Shown here one piece after another: positions 34,816 through 47,391 of a stretch of 64,000 bases of DNA (position 1 is its first letter; each line of letters opens with the position of its first letter). The DNA comes from Eonycteris spelaea (taxonomy: Eukaryota; Chordata; Mammalia; Chiroptera; Pteropodidae), in assembly GCA_003508835.1 (NCBI GenBank), contig PUFA01000027.1:5952001-6016000 (forward strand), in the 5' to 3' direction. The notes below the pieces were generated by a model, which worked only from the letters and a program-made list of their open reading frames with translations, was not told the DNA's origin and made no database searches. Position numbers and translations under genes: made by a program.

Positions 34816-35179
34816 TTTTCTGAAAGTTTTCTAAGCCTTCTCTGAAGGCTTGGATAGTCTCAGGCCAGCTGAGAGCCAAAGAGATCTTCGAAGGAGGATG
34901 CTAACATTGGTCACATGACTTAACTACCATTTTCTAGGCCAAACCTTCTGATTGGGCAAGTAGTCTCAGTGGAGTATTCTTGCCACTAACAGCAATATCT
35001 TCTGTCCCACTGCTGGAACTTTTTTCCAGCTCTACAAAACTCTTGATGCTCCTGTTTCATTCTTGTTTGACAGGCATTTGTACCCTGGCTCTGAATATTT
35101 CTGGTTTCCACTATTCATCATCTTGCTTCTTCTCACATTTGACATATTCCTTTTATTTTCAGTTTGACACTGACTTTGT
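34816..35179. other. Short unassigned interval
   Basis: Contains the C+T-rich stretch 34920-35150. The plus frame 34980-35222 shows no family resemblance. Confidence 0.3.
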
Positions 35180-35256
35180 GGCAGGCAGAATAAATGGCCC
35201 ACCAAAAATGTCTACATACTAATCTCTAGAACCTGTGAATATGTTACCTTACATGG
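35180..35256 (+). repeat. MLT1-type LTR, outer copy, left part
   Basis: 'ggcaggcagaataaatggcc', 'actaatctctagaacctgtg' and 'aatatgttaccttacatgg' are the 5' part of a MaLR-type LTR. It is split by the LTR at 35257-35722 and continues at 35723. Confidence 0.7.
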
Positions 35257-35722
35257 TGTACTGGGTTGAACAGTGTCCTCCAAAATTTATGTCTACATTG
35301 AACCTTAGAATGTTTCTTTGGAAATAGAATCTTTACCTATGTAAATAGTTAACATGAGGTCATACTGGATTAGTGTGGGCCTTAAAGGCAATGACTGGTG
35401 TCCTTATCAGAAGGAAAAAACAGAAACACAGATGCATATAGACAGACAATAGCCAGGGGAAAGTAGATATTAAAGGGGCAAAATGCCATATGAAAATGGA
35501 GACAGATGTTGAAATAATAAGGCTACAAGCCAAAAAATACCAGAGATCGTTGGCAACCACTAGGACCTATGAGCAAGGCATAGAACAGATACTCCCTCAC
35601 AGCCTCCTTAAAGAACTGATTTCAGACTTCTAGCCTCCAGAACTGCTAGACAAGGAAGGCTTTTGTTTTAAACCACCCAGTTTATGGTAAATTTTTATGG
35701 CAGATCTAGGAAACTGATAACA
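35257..35722 (+). mobile_element. MLT1-type LTR, inner copy
   Basis: Complete from 'tgtactgggttgaacagtgt' to 'aaactgataaca', with 'gtccttatcagaaggaaaaa', 'ttcagacttctagcctccag' and 'ttaaaccacccagtttatgg' in MLT1 order. It sits inside an unrelated copy of the same superfamily, with an imperfect direct repeat (acatgg before, acatat at its end) as the possible duplication. Confidence 0.75.
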
Positions 35723-36090
35723 TATTTAAAGAGACTTTGCCGATGTGATTAATTTAATGATCTTGAGATGGTGAAGTTATCCTGGATAAGCTGAGTGTGC
35801 TAATGTAATCATAAGATCTTTGTAAGAGAAAGAGGGAAGAAAGAGAGTTAAAGAAGGAGAAGCAGTAATGGGAGCAGATGTATGAGTGATGTGGCCACAT
35901 GCCAGGGAAAGCAGACAGCATCCTGAAGCTGAAAAAGATATGAGACAGTTTTCTCTTACAGTTTTAGAACGAATGCAGTTCTGCAGATACCATGGTTTGG
36001 GCCAAGTAAAGAACCATTTTGAACTTTGTAGAATGACACATTTGTATTGGTTTAAGCTACTAAGTTTATGGTAATTTATTACTGCAGAAA
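35723..36090 (+). repeat. MLT1-type LTR, outer copy, right part
   Basis: 'aaagagactttgccgatgtg', 'gatcttgagatggtgaagtt', 'atcctgg', 'ggtttaagctactaagttta' continue the LTR interrupted at 35256. The outer copy must be older than the inner one. Confidence 0.75.
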
Positions 36091-37354
36091 AAGGAAGAAA
36101 GAAAGGCATTTCTCAGTTGTAAAACTGGCAAGAAGCTTTTTAAAAGATTCTCATCTCAAAAGGTCAGAGTTTTCTAAAGAAAATGCTCGAAGGGAAGGGA
36201 GGTCAGGGGCCTATGTTCTTCGGTTATCTGGATTCCATGGGGCCTGAGATGGGAGAGGAGTTGGGACCTAGAAGCAGGAAGAAGCCTGTCTGCAGTTTGC
36301 GAGAGCTGAGGGAAATGTTAAGGTCACCTTGAGGAACTCTTTCTACTCACTTAAACAATGTGACATGCTGAGTATGTGTCACACACACTTAGCCTCTGTC
36401 GGGCTGAAAGCTCTCAGAGGACATATGTTACATATAACATACTCATCATTGTATACTCAATACCTAGCAAGTATATATTTAATTTATATTGATTTATCTT
36501 TGTTGTTTAATAAAGAAATAAAGGTATAGGTTGGGGGATGATTGTGGCTGGGAAGCAAGACAAGATTTAAAAAGTCTCAATAAAAACAATGTTGCATTAC
36601 TCTTGTGGAAGGATAGGGGATAATAATGGAGTGAATGTGTAGGAAAGAAAATAATACAAGATATTTGGGAGAAGAACCTAATTACTGATTTGAAACTGGT
36701 GGTGAAGAGTTGGAGTCAAGAGTAAGTTGGCTCTCAGATTTCTGTCTGAAGAATTGGTGGATTGGCAGTTCTAAAATGACAAGAGTAAAATGGGAGAGAA
36801 AAGATGGTTAACACTGTGATGGAGATGCAAACTAGATTAATCAAAGTAAATAAACTTCAAAGTTAATGATAATCATCAGAGTTTCTAGTTTTATATCTCA
36901 GGAAAACTAGGAGTTGTCTGGTATTACTTCATTAGCCTATCCTTTAGTTTGCATTTAACTCACGAAATTGTTAATCTTTTATATTTAAATTCTCAGAGTC
37001 ATTTCACAGCAAAATGTACAAGTTATAGAGTGTATGGTTGAGTTTTGTCTTCTATTCAAATCTAAAATATTTCCTTTTCATAGATGAGCTCAATGTCAAT
37101 AGCGTCTATTTAAAATTCAATATATTTTTCATTAATATGGTCCTCATACTGTATTTTCAGTTTTTGAAGTTCCCTTCTATTTCCTTTGTTTCATTTTCCT
37201 ATATGACATATAGAATTCTTGTTTCATTTTTCTTTCCTTAATGCCTTAGTAGTTTTGAAAATTCAGTATAATTCTACTTTTATCAATTATATAATACACA
37301 ATTTTAAATAAAATGCTTAAATCTTTATTTTTCAAGTTATCAAATATGAAGAAG
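36091..37354. other. Unassigned DNA
   Basis: No gene. Moderately G+C-rich at 36180-36420. A short T-rich stretch at 37040-37230 is open on the plus strand and Phe/Ile/Leu-rich, which is expected of translated T-rich DNA. Confidence 0.3.
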
Positions 37355-37545
37355 TAGTGACACATTGATTAAGAGTTCAAAATCTTAATCTTAGTTTCTG
37401 AGTTCAAATCCCACCTACCTAATTCTTAGCTTCTCAATTTAAGGCAGGTCATTAAGTTCTGTGGCTCAGTTCTTTCATCTGTAAAGTCAGGATAATAACA
37501 GTATCTAATGCCTCTTAGGTGTTTGTTGTAAGCACCTAAAACTCT
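37355..37545 (+). repeat. MIR-type SINE, sense
   Basis: 'gagttcaaatcccacctacc' then 'ggcaggtcattaagttctgt', 'ggctcagttctttcatctgt' and 'aaagtcaggataataacagt' are the MIR sense order. Confidence 0.8.
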
Positions 37546-37861
37546 GTATCTGAATTTCGTGTGTGGATATAACAGCATTATGGCACAAGATGACTTTCTC
37601 AGTTTATCATTTCCACATATCATTTATGTGATAATGCTTTCCCTATATTCTTGCATTAATTGGATATCGACTAATGAATACATACTGAATATATTGTTTA
37701 CTTTTATAATAATACCAAAAGATAGGTATTATCCCCAATTTAAATAAGAAAATGAAGACAGTAGTTAAGTCAGTTGTAGATAATTATATAACTGATTAAC
37801 GAAAGACTTAATAGTAAGACACAGATCTTCCTAATTCTAAAATTTTGATTTTTCTTTACTT

Positions 37862-37928
37862 TCAATTTTATATATATACTTACAAAATTTTATATATACT
37901 TAGAAAATTTATATATACTTAGAAAAAT
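37862..37928. repeat. Imperfect A+T-rich tandem repeat
   Basis: Three imperfect copies of a short unit built on TTTATATATACTTAGAAAA, slightly varied in length. Confidence 0.85.
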
Positions 37929-39059
37929 TTAGTAGCTGATGAATTTCTAAAGTCTTAGATCATGTCTGCAGAAGCATATTGTAAACTGAAGTTGTTCCAT
38001 GAACTCTTCTCCAATAATGCACTTCCTTGACTAGTCCAGTGCTAATAAAATAGGAAATAATCAATAAATCTTCAACAAATAAAGTTTAAAACATTATTTG
38101 TGACTATTATTACTATAAACATTAATGCTGTTTTTATTCTCTGAAAAAAATATAAATATCTTCTCAAAGACATGGCTATACAGACATTTATTTGCTACAT
38201 ATTTTGAACTTGAAACTCATTATTTTCCTCAAATGTTTTTTTTTAAATAGGCCAGATTTGGCATCTGGTACAAAATTTATTTTGGAGGTAATTGAGTGAG
38301 GTTGTGAACTGTGCATATAGGGTAATCATTTTACCAAAATATCAGTGTTCCTTAGAACTTCATTTCTGATTTTGCAATTTTTTTTGGACTATTCCATTTT
38401 TTTATAGCTTAAACATAAATAATAATGTTTCCAAGGGCAATACAATGTGACTACATGTAATGTAGAGATTCATAACTTTGCTTACCTACTGATTAAATCT
38501 CTTACTAAAATGGGATTCAAGGATTATTTTCATTTTTAAATAAACTAAATCCAGGTTATTTGCAACAATGACATGACAGCAACACAAATCTCGTTGTATG
38601 TAATATGAAATCTTAAAATCTCATTTTATTAATTGAAAACTGAAATCACTTGAAGAAGAGATTTAAGGATTAATTTTTAAATCAGTTTTAATCAGCTTTT
38701 TCATTTTTCATTACAGAGCAATGAAAATTTATAATGAAAAATAGTCCTTAACCTTTAATAATTTTTTATTTTAATATATTTAATCCTAAGAAATCAAAGG
38801 TACTGTATACCAGAGAAAAGACACACAAAATATATTGCTGACTAGTTTTTAAAGTATACATTACACAATTAAATTTTTAAAACATATCAGGTTCAAGACA
38901 ATGTTATTTATACAAAGAATTATGAAATGATGCATTATGATAAAAACTACACTGGATGTGGAATGAGAAGATTTTAGTTTGAGACTATACTCAGCTTAGT
39001 CAGTTCGTGTATGTATAAAATGTATGAGTCAAACTACATACCTCCCTTACAGCTATATT
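37929..39059. other. Single-copy-looking DNA
   Basis: No gene or named repeat recognised. Confidence 0.3.
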
Positions 39060-39182
39060 TTAATAATTGCTGGACTTGGGCAAGGGTGTATGTGGATATC
39101 TAAGTGTTTATTGAACTATTTTCTCTACTTTTGTGTATATTGAGATTTTTATGAAATTTGTAAAAGGAAAATGTACTTTTAA
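39060..39182 (+). repeat. L1M 3' end, sense
   Basis: 'gaactattttctctactttt', 'gtgtatattgagatttttat' and 'gaaatttgtaaaaggaaaat' match the terminal sense 3' UTR of an old L1M. Confidence 0.6.
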
Positions 39183-39274
39183 AATTGGTATGTTTATAGT
39201 CACTTTAGTTTATAGTCACTTTAATAATAATGAAAAAAATGGAAAATGAATGATGAATTAAGTCATATTATTTT

Positions 39275-39425
39275 TAAAACTTTAATTAGTTTCAAGTATA
39301 CAGTACATTGGTTAGACATCTGTAGAGTTCGTAGAATGATCCCCCAATTGCTCCCTCCTTCTCCTGACCCTCCACCTAGACAACATATTAATGCTAACTG
39401 CATTTCCTATGCCATGCTCCCCATC
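39275..39425 (-). repeat. L1 3' UTR, antisense
   Basis: Very similar to 19030-19180 ('aattagtttcaagtatacag', 'gatcccccaattgctccctc', 'ctgaccctccacctagacaa'). A second member of that L1 3'-UTR subfamily. Confidence 0.75.
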
Positions 39426-39810
39426 TCCATAAGTCATATGATTTTGATAGTAACTCTCTGGTTACCTGAAATTCTTTTTGATCTGGAAAAGTATACCTTT
39501 ACTTTTGCTTAGTGTCATTATTAGTTGAGAACTGAGTACATGCTCATTGGCTGCATGACAATATGTTGGGTTCTCTGGAGAATTAACCAAACAGAAATTT
39601 GCAATGACTAGTGTCTAAAAAGTAGATGGTTGAAAAATAGAATATGACAGAATCAACTAGTGAAATACACCAAGTAGGCAAGATTTTAAGTGTGATTAGT
39701 GCCTTTTGAAAATCCCAAGTGTGAAGATGAGGACAGACACTTTTGTGCCTTTTTGTATAATATCTAATATATACAGGCACTTTTCTGACTGCCTTAGTGT
39801 ATGCGTGCAC

Positions 39811-39846
<36 letters not shown>
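39811..39846. repeat. (GT)n microsatellite
   Basis: About 17 GT units, first one interrupted by C (GTGC). Confidence 0.95.
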
Positions 39847-39847
<1 letters not shown>

Positions 39848-41764
39848 TATACTTTTAAGTAAGTGGAACCATTATGCTCTCAAAAACATATGACCCAAAG
39901 AAATCTTGTTTTAAATTGTTTACCTAAAATTTATGAGTGTCTTAAGAGGTCAGAAATATTTCATGAAATTACCTGAAATTTTTGACCTCACATTTCAGAG
40001 ATGAAAGAGTCAGAATCATATGGTAGAGTAAAACATTTTAAATATTGGTTTGAAGGATACATTTCCCCAATAGTTGGGAAGGTATTTTAGGAAACTTGTT
40101 TTTTCTCTTTTGCATAATACTTACAGTGATTTGAAAGTGAACAAACAGGTTTGCTAAAGTAAATAATGTTTATTCTCATCAGTTATATAAATTCTTATAA
40201 CTATAATGTTTTCAGAAAAATATTTTAGAATTCATTTTGGCATTGCCTTCTTAAGCTATGTATCTAAATTATTTCTCAATGAAGGGCTCGCGAAATCAGA
40301 AACACCTTAATAGGTTGGATTATGAATAGTAAACTCTTCATTTTCAGAGGCAATGTGAGTTTTTAGAGGTAGGGTAGTGCCAAGGCAAGAAAATTGGATT
40401 GTAATGGGCTGTAGCTGGCATCCATATAAGGTGTTAAATTATTTTTTCTAGCCAAGCATGGTACTCAAAAGAATGAGCAGTACTTCCATTACATTAAAAC
40501 ACAGAGACATCAGAGTAAAAACTATATATACACATATATCTTTATGTATGTGTATATATACTTATAATATGTGTGTATGTGTTTAAAATCTTCTCTTACA
40601 GCAACTGACATTGACTACGTAATATTTGATGATAATCAACTAATTCTTTAAATGGAAAATCAAAAGTATGAATTTTCTCACAGATAAAAGCATATATTTG
40701 TTTACTAATAATGAGGTTTAGGCTCAATATGTATTATATTATAACTATTGAAATAACCTTTTGTTATAATAAAGGAATATTTTGTTATATGAGAAAACGA
40801 AGGATAATTTTTATAATATTATATACTTTCTCTCTATATATATGTGTATATACACATACACACCACTATACACTCACAGACAGCAAGTCTCTAGAACTTA
40901 TTCGTTTTTATAACATTTTATATCTGTTATAAAAGCAACTCCTCTTTCCTTCAGTCTACAGCCCCTGACAACCACCATTCTACTTTGCTTCTATCTTAAA
41001 ACCATCAAAAATTACTACCTTGACTGTCGTGAACATTTGGCATGTGTCTTGGCTTGCCTGGCATCTGAACCCTCCTCATATATTTGGAGAATTTCCCTAA
41101 TTTATAGGTTTTGAATATGTCAAGTATTGACTTTTCCAGAATTTCTTGCTTCTAAGCTGAGATAAAACGTTTTTCTTCTGATGCACCTGACTGCAGTTCT
41201 CAGAGATTTATGAGGAAGTCCCTGATGCAGGGGTGGGTGGCAGGAGGACTGAGACCCTTGGGCAGGTAAGGCTGTGGTTCCACTGGTGGCGTAGTGCATC
41301 AGTAGTGCCTCATCAAGTGGGCCTTATGCTCTGTATCTGTGGAAGTGACACCTCAGGCGACCTCATCTAAGGCTATATTTGGGACTTTATTTTTCTTTCA
41401 ACATAGCTCTATACCTGGTTGGACAATCTTTCTGGAGATTATATGAGCAATAAAATAAATTTTTAATAGTTGTTTACCTCTGAAAATTAGCAAACTTTGA
41501 TTTCTTTTGTTGGAAAATGAGGACTCTGACATAGAAATGTGTGCTGGAAATGAATTATAGGCTCAGGGTAATCTAGATGATCTGGAATTGAATATCTGGC
41601 CATTATTTGACCGAGAGTTACCTGTAAGGACTGGAATCCCACGGCTTGTGTAGTGAAATAGAATCAAAATTTTATGTATGTGTGAGAGTCTGGGAGGCCT
41701 AGTGGTCCTTTCACAGAACAGGATAAAAGCGATGAGGAATTCAAATATTGAAACTTATTATACT
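39847..41764. other. Unassigned DNA
   Basis: Includes alternating TA/CA runs at 40525-40580 and 40835-40865, and a more G+C-rich block at 41170-41380 with no gene or recognised element. The plus frame 40711-40932 is composed of translated TA/CA repeats. Confidence 0.3.
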
Positions 41765-42170
41765 GTAATAGAGCTATTGAGATATAATTTAAATAACATA
41801 CATTTCAATTGTTTAAAATGTACAATTCAGTGATTTTTAGTATATTTACAAAGCCGTGTAACCATCATCGTAATGTAATTTTAGGACATTTCTATAATTC
41901 CCAGAAGAAAGTTTTCACTCATCAGCAGTCATTCCCTATCTTCCTCCTTATCCCAGAACTAAGTAGCTACTAGTTTATTTTCTGTCTCTACAGATTTGCT
42001 ATTCTGGGCATTTCATACAATGCGATCATATAATATGTGCTCTTTTGTGACTGGCTTAATGCTTTTGTGGTTGATTCATGGTGTAGCATGTATCAGTACT
42101 TCAATCCTTTTTATTGCCTAATAACATTCCATTATATGGATATAACACATTTTGTTTATACATTTATTGA
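41765..42170 (-). repeat. L1M 3' UTR, antisense
   Basis: 'attgagatataatttaaata', 'tttaaaatgtacaattcagt', 'ctgtctctacagatttgcta', 'ttctgggcatttcatacaat' give a standard antisense old-L1 3'-UTR order. Confidence 0.8.
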
Positions 42171-42620
42171 GAAACTATAATAACAACAGGAAACTTGAAG
42201 CTTCCTATATCCCTTTTTGGTCACAAACCAGTCTTCTCCATCGAACTAACCATTATCTTGAATTATCATAACCATTCATTGCATTTATTGTATATTTATC
42301 ACTGAAGAAGATATACTATACTTATTAATATTTATGTTATTTTGCCAGCTTTTTATGTAATTGGAATAATAGCAAATTTATGATTTTGTACAATGCTGTT
42401 CCACTGAACATTATATTTATAACATATATTTTGCTAATAGTTGTATAATGGTGTAAGTAATTTTATTGTATAGAAACATGGTAATTTATAAGTAGTTTAT
42501 AGACATTTGTTTCTATAGTACTTTTTAGCTAATATTAACCATGTTGCTATAAATATTCATATATACACTTTCTGGTTCATATGTGCATATATATATTTTA
42601 GGGTAAATATATCTAGGAAT

Positions 42621-42690
42621 GAAATTTTTGGCTTTTTAACTGTAAAACATGTTTTAAATGAAATTTTTGGCTTTTTAACTGTAAAAAGCT
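42621..42690. repeat. 39-bp tandem duplication
   Basis: 'gaaatttttggctttttaac' and the following TGTAAAA occur at 42621 and again at 42660: a period-39 duplication, both units nearly identical, so it is recent relative to its surroundings. Confidence 0.85.
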
Positions 42691-42744
42691 GTGTATGAGA
42701 TTTCCAGTAATCCTCCATCCTCACTAACACTTGGTACCATGACA

Positions 42745-43105
42745 CTACTTTTATAACTTTATTGAGATATATTTTACATACAGTATAGTGCATAGATCTT
42801 AAGTAAACAGGTTGATGAGTTTTCATGGATGCATACATCTGTGTAACACATATCTCTACCAATATTATAACATTCCATCACTCCCGGAAAGTCTCCTCGT
42901 AGCCAAATAATCCTTACTTCATAGTCCTCAGGGATAACTGCTGTTCATAAATCATTTTTCTTGTTTTGAAATTTATAAGGTAGAGTAATGTAGTTAGCAT
43001 TCTTTTTGTGTCTAGCTTATTTCATTCAGCATGATGCCTGTGGCTTTCATCCATACTGTTGCATGTACTAATTGTTCATTCATTTTTATTGTTGAGTAGA
43101 ATTTC
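42745..43105 (-). repeat. L1M 3' UTR, antisense
   Basis: 'ttattgagatatattttaca', 'gttttcatggatgcatacat', 'ttcattcagcatgatgcctg' and 'ttgttgagtagaatttcctt' are an antisense L1M series. Confidence 0.75.
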
Positions 43106-44224
43106 CTTTAAAAATATGCCTCAAATTATTACCCAAACTTTGTTATAAAACATTACTCTGTTTTCTTTTACCTCAGTTTTTCCCTACTAAGAATAAACTT
43201 GCTGTGAATATTGCTTTACACGTCTTTTGGTAAATTGGTTGGTCGTTTGTATATATGTTTTGAGGCTAGAATAGGTCTTCTAAAGGCAACACCCATAAAA
43301 GATATACCATTAACCTAACAAATGGTTATTACAGTGTTTTCAGACATGTCAGGAGGCTTGCTCAGTCTGGAAACACAAATACAGTAGAACCCCACATCTA
43401 AATTCTTCTGATAATCACTCAAACAACAGGCCTTGATTTACTATGAATTATTTACATGCTACCATGAATGCTAAGATACAGCAGGGAACCCAGGCTATTA
43501 AGAGTGAATTTGACTAAACCAAAATCAAAAGAAATAACATGAGTAAAAAATATGTATATTTTTAGTTAGATTATATAGCACTGTACTTTTAGCCAAATTG
43601 TTTAAAACTGTTTTATTACTCCATTTGGATGGAGTCCACTAGATATAATCTCTAGAGAGGTAGATAATTAATTAATTAATTATTTTTTTGGTTTTTGTTT
43701 AACACAGAGTAAATACAATTTAGCAAATTTATTTTAGGAATGAGGTTGAAAACATATACAGACTAAAGAGAAAATATGTGTAACCTTCATTCCTACTGTT
43801 TGGAAACAAAAATAAAAACCAATGTATTTTATAACGAAAAACTCCTAACCTTCCACCTCTTCTTAAGAATTTATAAACCTAAAGGGTGAAGAATGGGCAG
43901 ATACTTTACAATTGATTGATTTAATTGGAAGGATTGTGTCAATGCCTCATTTCTCAAATGCCTTTTCTAATCCCTCCTTCTTCCTGGTGGCCAGCCTGTA
44001 TTAAAGCCCAGAGTACAGTAGTATTAAATTCCTTCTGAGGCAATTCTTGATGACATTCATTGCAAAATATTAATTATGTGAGCCTCTTTCTATTTTCCTT
44101 TTCCACTTTCTATTTTTCTCTCTTAGTCATTTCTTTTCCACTTTAATTGCTGGTAACTTAATTGTGTTGGTGATAGTTGGTACTAAAAGAGTTATTTATT
44201 TTAAAAGTGAGGCATTACAGTGGA
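43106..44224. other. Single-copy-looking DNA
   Basis: Contains a short ATTA tandem at 43665-43684. No gene or named repeat. Confidence 0.3.
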
Positions 44225-44455
44225 AATATCAGAAAGTAGTCAAGCTCTTAGACTCTTGAGTACAACTCTTGCTTCTCAGCCTGTAAATTAGGAAAGTCAC
44301 TCAACTTCTCTATGCTTCAGAGTCTTTAGATATTGTCAGTAGTGCCTAATGTATAAATTGTTCTAGGAAATAAATGAAATGATTTTTATAAAAAATTTTG
44401 CACATTTTTGGTATATAATAAGCACTTGGTAAGTGTTAGGTGTTGCTGTTATTTC
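44225..44455 (+). repeat. MIR-type SINE, sense
   Basis: 'aagctcttagactcttgagt' then 'aggaaagtcactcaacttct', 'ctatgcttcagagtctttag', 'aataagcacttggtaagtgt' are the full-length MIR order, diverged. Confidence 0.75.
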
Positions 44456-44715
44456 TATTAAGTGAGGAAAATTAGATTCGAAATATTAGGAATACTTAGG
44501 GTTTATGAGCTATTGTCACTACTACTTTAAAGAGTCATGAAGGAGGAAGGAAAAAAAGTCAGGTATATTCTAATTTCATGTCTCAGAAGATTGAATAGTT
44601 AATGTATTGTCATGGCTGTTTACAACATTCCTTTCATTAAATGATACCTGGGACTTGCAGGATTCAATGTCCAGCCCTATGTTTGTAATATTGACATCTC
44701 CTACCTGTAAAGAGT

Positions 44716-44779
44716 GCTTCCTGTTCCCTACCCCTAGACTTTGCTTCCTGTTCCCTACTACTAGACTTTGCTTCCTGCG
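44716..44779. repeat. 27-bp minisatellite, about 2.4 copies
   Basis: The unit starts GCTTCCTGTTCCCTACCCCT and ends AGACTTT; copies start at 44716, 44743 and 44770 (partial). The plus frame 44607-44834 runs through it and repeats its peptide, so it is not evidence of a gene. Confidence 0.9.
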
Positions 44780-45229
44780 GCAGGATTGTGACCAGAGGCT
44801 ATACGTAAAATATTTGGCACAATTGCTACCATGACATTTAACTTTTATCTCCTTTTCTGCATTTCCTTATGTCATCATACCATATTAAGTTAATAAGTAT
44901 ATCGCCTGACTGTTTTGAAAAAAAGCACAAACTTATCTAGATATTATATAAATACATTAGAGGTGAATGCAAAGTTGGAACATAATAGTGATAGTGTGGG
45001 TGGTGGGGTATGTCTCCCATACTCAAATAGCTAAGTAAAGCATGTGATATCACAGTCAGTGTCAGAGGTAGAACTAAATTCCAGCCTTAATGTCTCTGGG
45101 ATCAATAAACTCACTATTTTATTAGATCTTTAGGTTAAATTTTATAGTGAGCTTTTTCATAGAAACAATGACATTGCTATGGGTTGGTGGAATGGAAAAT
45201 CAAGCTATAGTATTACATAATAATATTAA

Positions 45230-45470
45230 TGATAATTTTATATACCAAATATATTGACTGCTTTACTGGGTGTTAGATACTATGCCATGAACTAACTACA
45301 TGGGATCTATTTTATGGGATTTTCACAATAAGTTTTTTTCAAAGATAAGTAATATAATCCATATTTTTCAGATGATGAAAATAAGGTACAAAGAATTTTA
45401 AGTGCTTAACAGAGACCATTCATTCAGCAAATGGTTGAACTAGGCTACAAATTTTGAAAGTATGACTTTA
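45230..45470 (-). repeat. MIR-type SINE, antisense
   Basis: 'actgggtgttagatactatg', 'gggattttcacaataagttt', 'ttcagatgatgaaaataagg' and 'ggttgaactaggctacaaat' are the antisense MIR order. Confidence 0.7.
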
Positions 45471-45555
45471 CTAGGGCCAACAGTTATGTACTGAACCAAT
45501 AAAATATACCACATTGCCTAAGTCAAGTCAGCATTCTTAACTGACCTAGTAAGCA

Positions 45556-45556
<1 letters not shown>

Positions 45557-45597
<41 letters not shown>
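45557..45597. repeat. (CA)n microsatellite
   Basis: About 20 uninterrupted CA units, likely polymorphic. Confidence 0.97.
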
Positions 45598-45600
<3 letters not shown>

Positions 45601-46708
45601 TGCACAAACCCATGCATATTTTAAATCAGGCAATGTATTTGTATTAAAATCAAAATATAATTTCTAAAGCATAACTCCAATTGAATTCCCCTGAGAAAAT
45701 TTAGCAAATAATATTTCTCTTATTTAAAATGACAGATGAGCCACATGGATATGCACAGTGTTTTTAGCTTCAGAAGCAGTTTGGATTGTTTTCACATAGG
45801 CTCCCCTGACATCTTTTATTTTGCTCTGTTATCATTGCTTACTTTTTAGGTTCTAAAAAAAGTTATTAAAGGCTTAGAGGTCAGTAAAGCAAATCTATCC
45901 ATTTGTTTATAGTGCACATCAGTAGGGTTTCTTAGTGTTTGAAAGAAGACATTCCATTAGATATGGAAATGTGAAGGACAAAATTTCTCTTTGCACTTGC
46001 TTTCAGTGGGGTCATGATATATCTAGAAGTACAGAGTACATATAAATGTACATATGTATGTGAACTCAGAAAAAATAATAGGAATTTTTAGTTTAAAATA
46101 AAATAGTTTATATCTCATTAACTTCTACATATTTATTACTGAGCTTTTCTTTCCCCTAGATATCTCTTAATCAAATGGCTCTTCCATAAGACTCTAGATT
46201 AAACTTATACTTGTTTTTATAGGTCACAGAAAATTGGAGATTAAGGTATTACTATTATTAGTTCAGACTACAAATTATTTAATTTTTCTTACATTTTATC
46301 CATATATGTATATTACCACCATTCTGGAATTGTTGCAAATAAGGCATTTCATTTAGCCATAGGAGATAAAAAATGGAAAAGAGTAGCTTTTTCATAACTG
46401 GCATAAACTTATTTGAGTTAGTCCGATTTTCTCAGTTTTAGCAATGCTTAAATATTTCTGGGAGTTTATCTAAAGCATCTTCCACAAATGGTGATTAAGG
46501 CACAAGATGGAGCCCAAAAATATATAATTCATGTTAACATAGTTTTATCTGTGTCTGTGAAATAGTTTTTCAAAGGATCCATTGATCCTATGGCTGGGCC
46601 AAATTTATGTGTGAATTGGATCCCAAACTGTGCATGTAAGTCAGTTATATAAGGAATTTGACAACTTTCCCTGGAAATAATGGTATACTATATTATTAGC
46701 TCCCAGGT
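45598..46708. other. Single-copy-looking DNA
   Basis: No gene or named repeat recognised. Confidence 0.3.
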
Positions 46709-46815
46709 CATTTATTTTTAATGAAGTGATCACCCGATTACTCTAGCACCCATCTTGCACTACATACAACTATTATAATAATATTGACTATATACCCTAT
46801 GCTTTAGGGTCATCT
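46709..46815 (-). repeat. L1M 3' UTR fragment, antisense
   Basis: 'gaagtgatcacccgattact', 'ctagcacccatcttgcacta' and 'gactatataccctatgcttt' repeat the 3' UTR phrase seen at 34610-34690. Confidence 0.75.
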
Positions 46816-47340
46816 TCATGGCCTACCGAAGTGATCTTCAGTACAGATAAGGGTGAGATTTGAGTCAATTGAAAGAGCAAGGGAGAGACCTATTTCAAGC
46901 AATATGGTCAACTAGATACTTTGGAAAATCCTTCCACTTTAAAATACAATATAACAGATAAACCAATAATCGTTTTAAAATATACTTAGCTTAACCTAAA
47001 GAGTGTAAAGGGTATTCCCAGAAGCAAACTCCCTCCCAAAGAAAAAAGAATCAAAACCCAAATGCTGATCAAACTCAGAAGCTAAAACTGTCTAAGGACA
47101 AACAACATTCAAGAGATGTCATCAATTTGACAGAGGCAGACCTCTACTAAATTGGGTATGAAAATCCTTGATAAATTGTAGGCAGGTGTGAGTGTCAGAG
47201 AGGTGAAGACTACTGGCAAGAATGGAAGGAAGACTTGGGGTTGATAAAGCAATTCAGAGAGAAAGATAGTCCTATAAGAAAATGATCCTGGAGCATGTGA
47301 GCATCATATGCAAAAAGGTAAATATCGATCTATTTCTAAA
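46816..47340 (+). repeat. Possible L1-type 5' region, sense
   Basis: 'tattcccagaagcaaactcc' and 'agaatcaaaacccaaatgct' feel like an old L1 5' UTR/early region, but the match is from memory and weak. Confidence 0.3.
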
Positions 47341-47344
47341 TTAC

Positions 47345-47391
47345 ATACAAAATCATTAAGACATAAATTTAAAATATAAAACTATAATATT
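47345..47391 (+). repeat. L1M ORF2 fragment, left of the insertion
   Basis: 'taagacataaatttaaaata' and AAACTATAA are the ORF2 passage that continues, after the inserted L1, at 47939 ('aaactataaaatttctggaa'). This is the outer copy of the nested pair. Confidence 0.65.

Noticed and set aside
35777..36109. 110-codon minus frame
   Set aside because: Lies on the antisense of an MLT1-type LTR.
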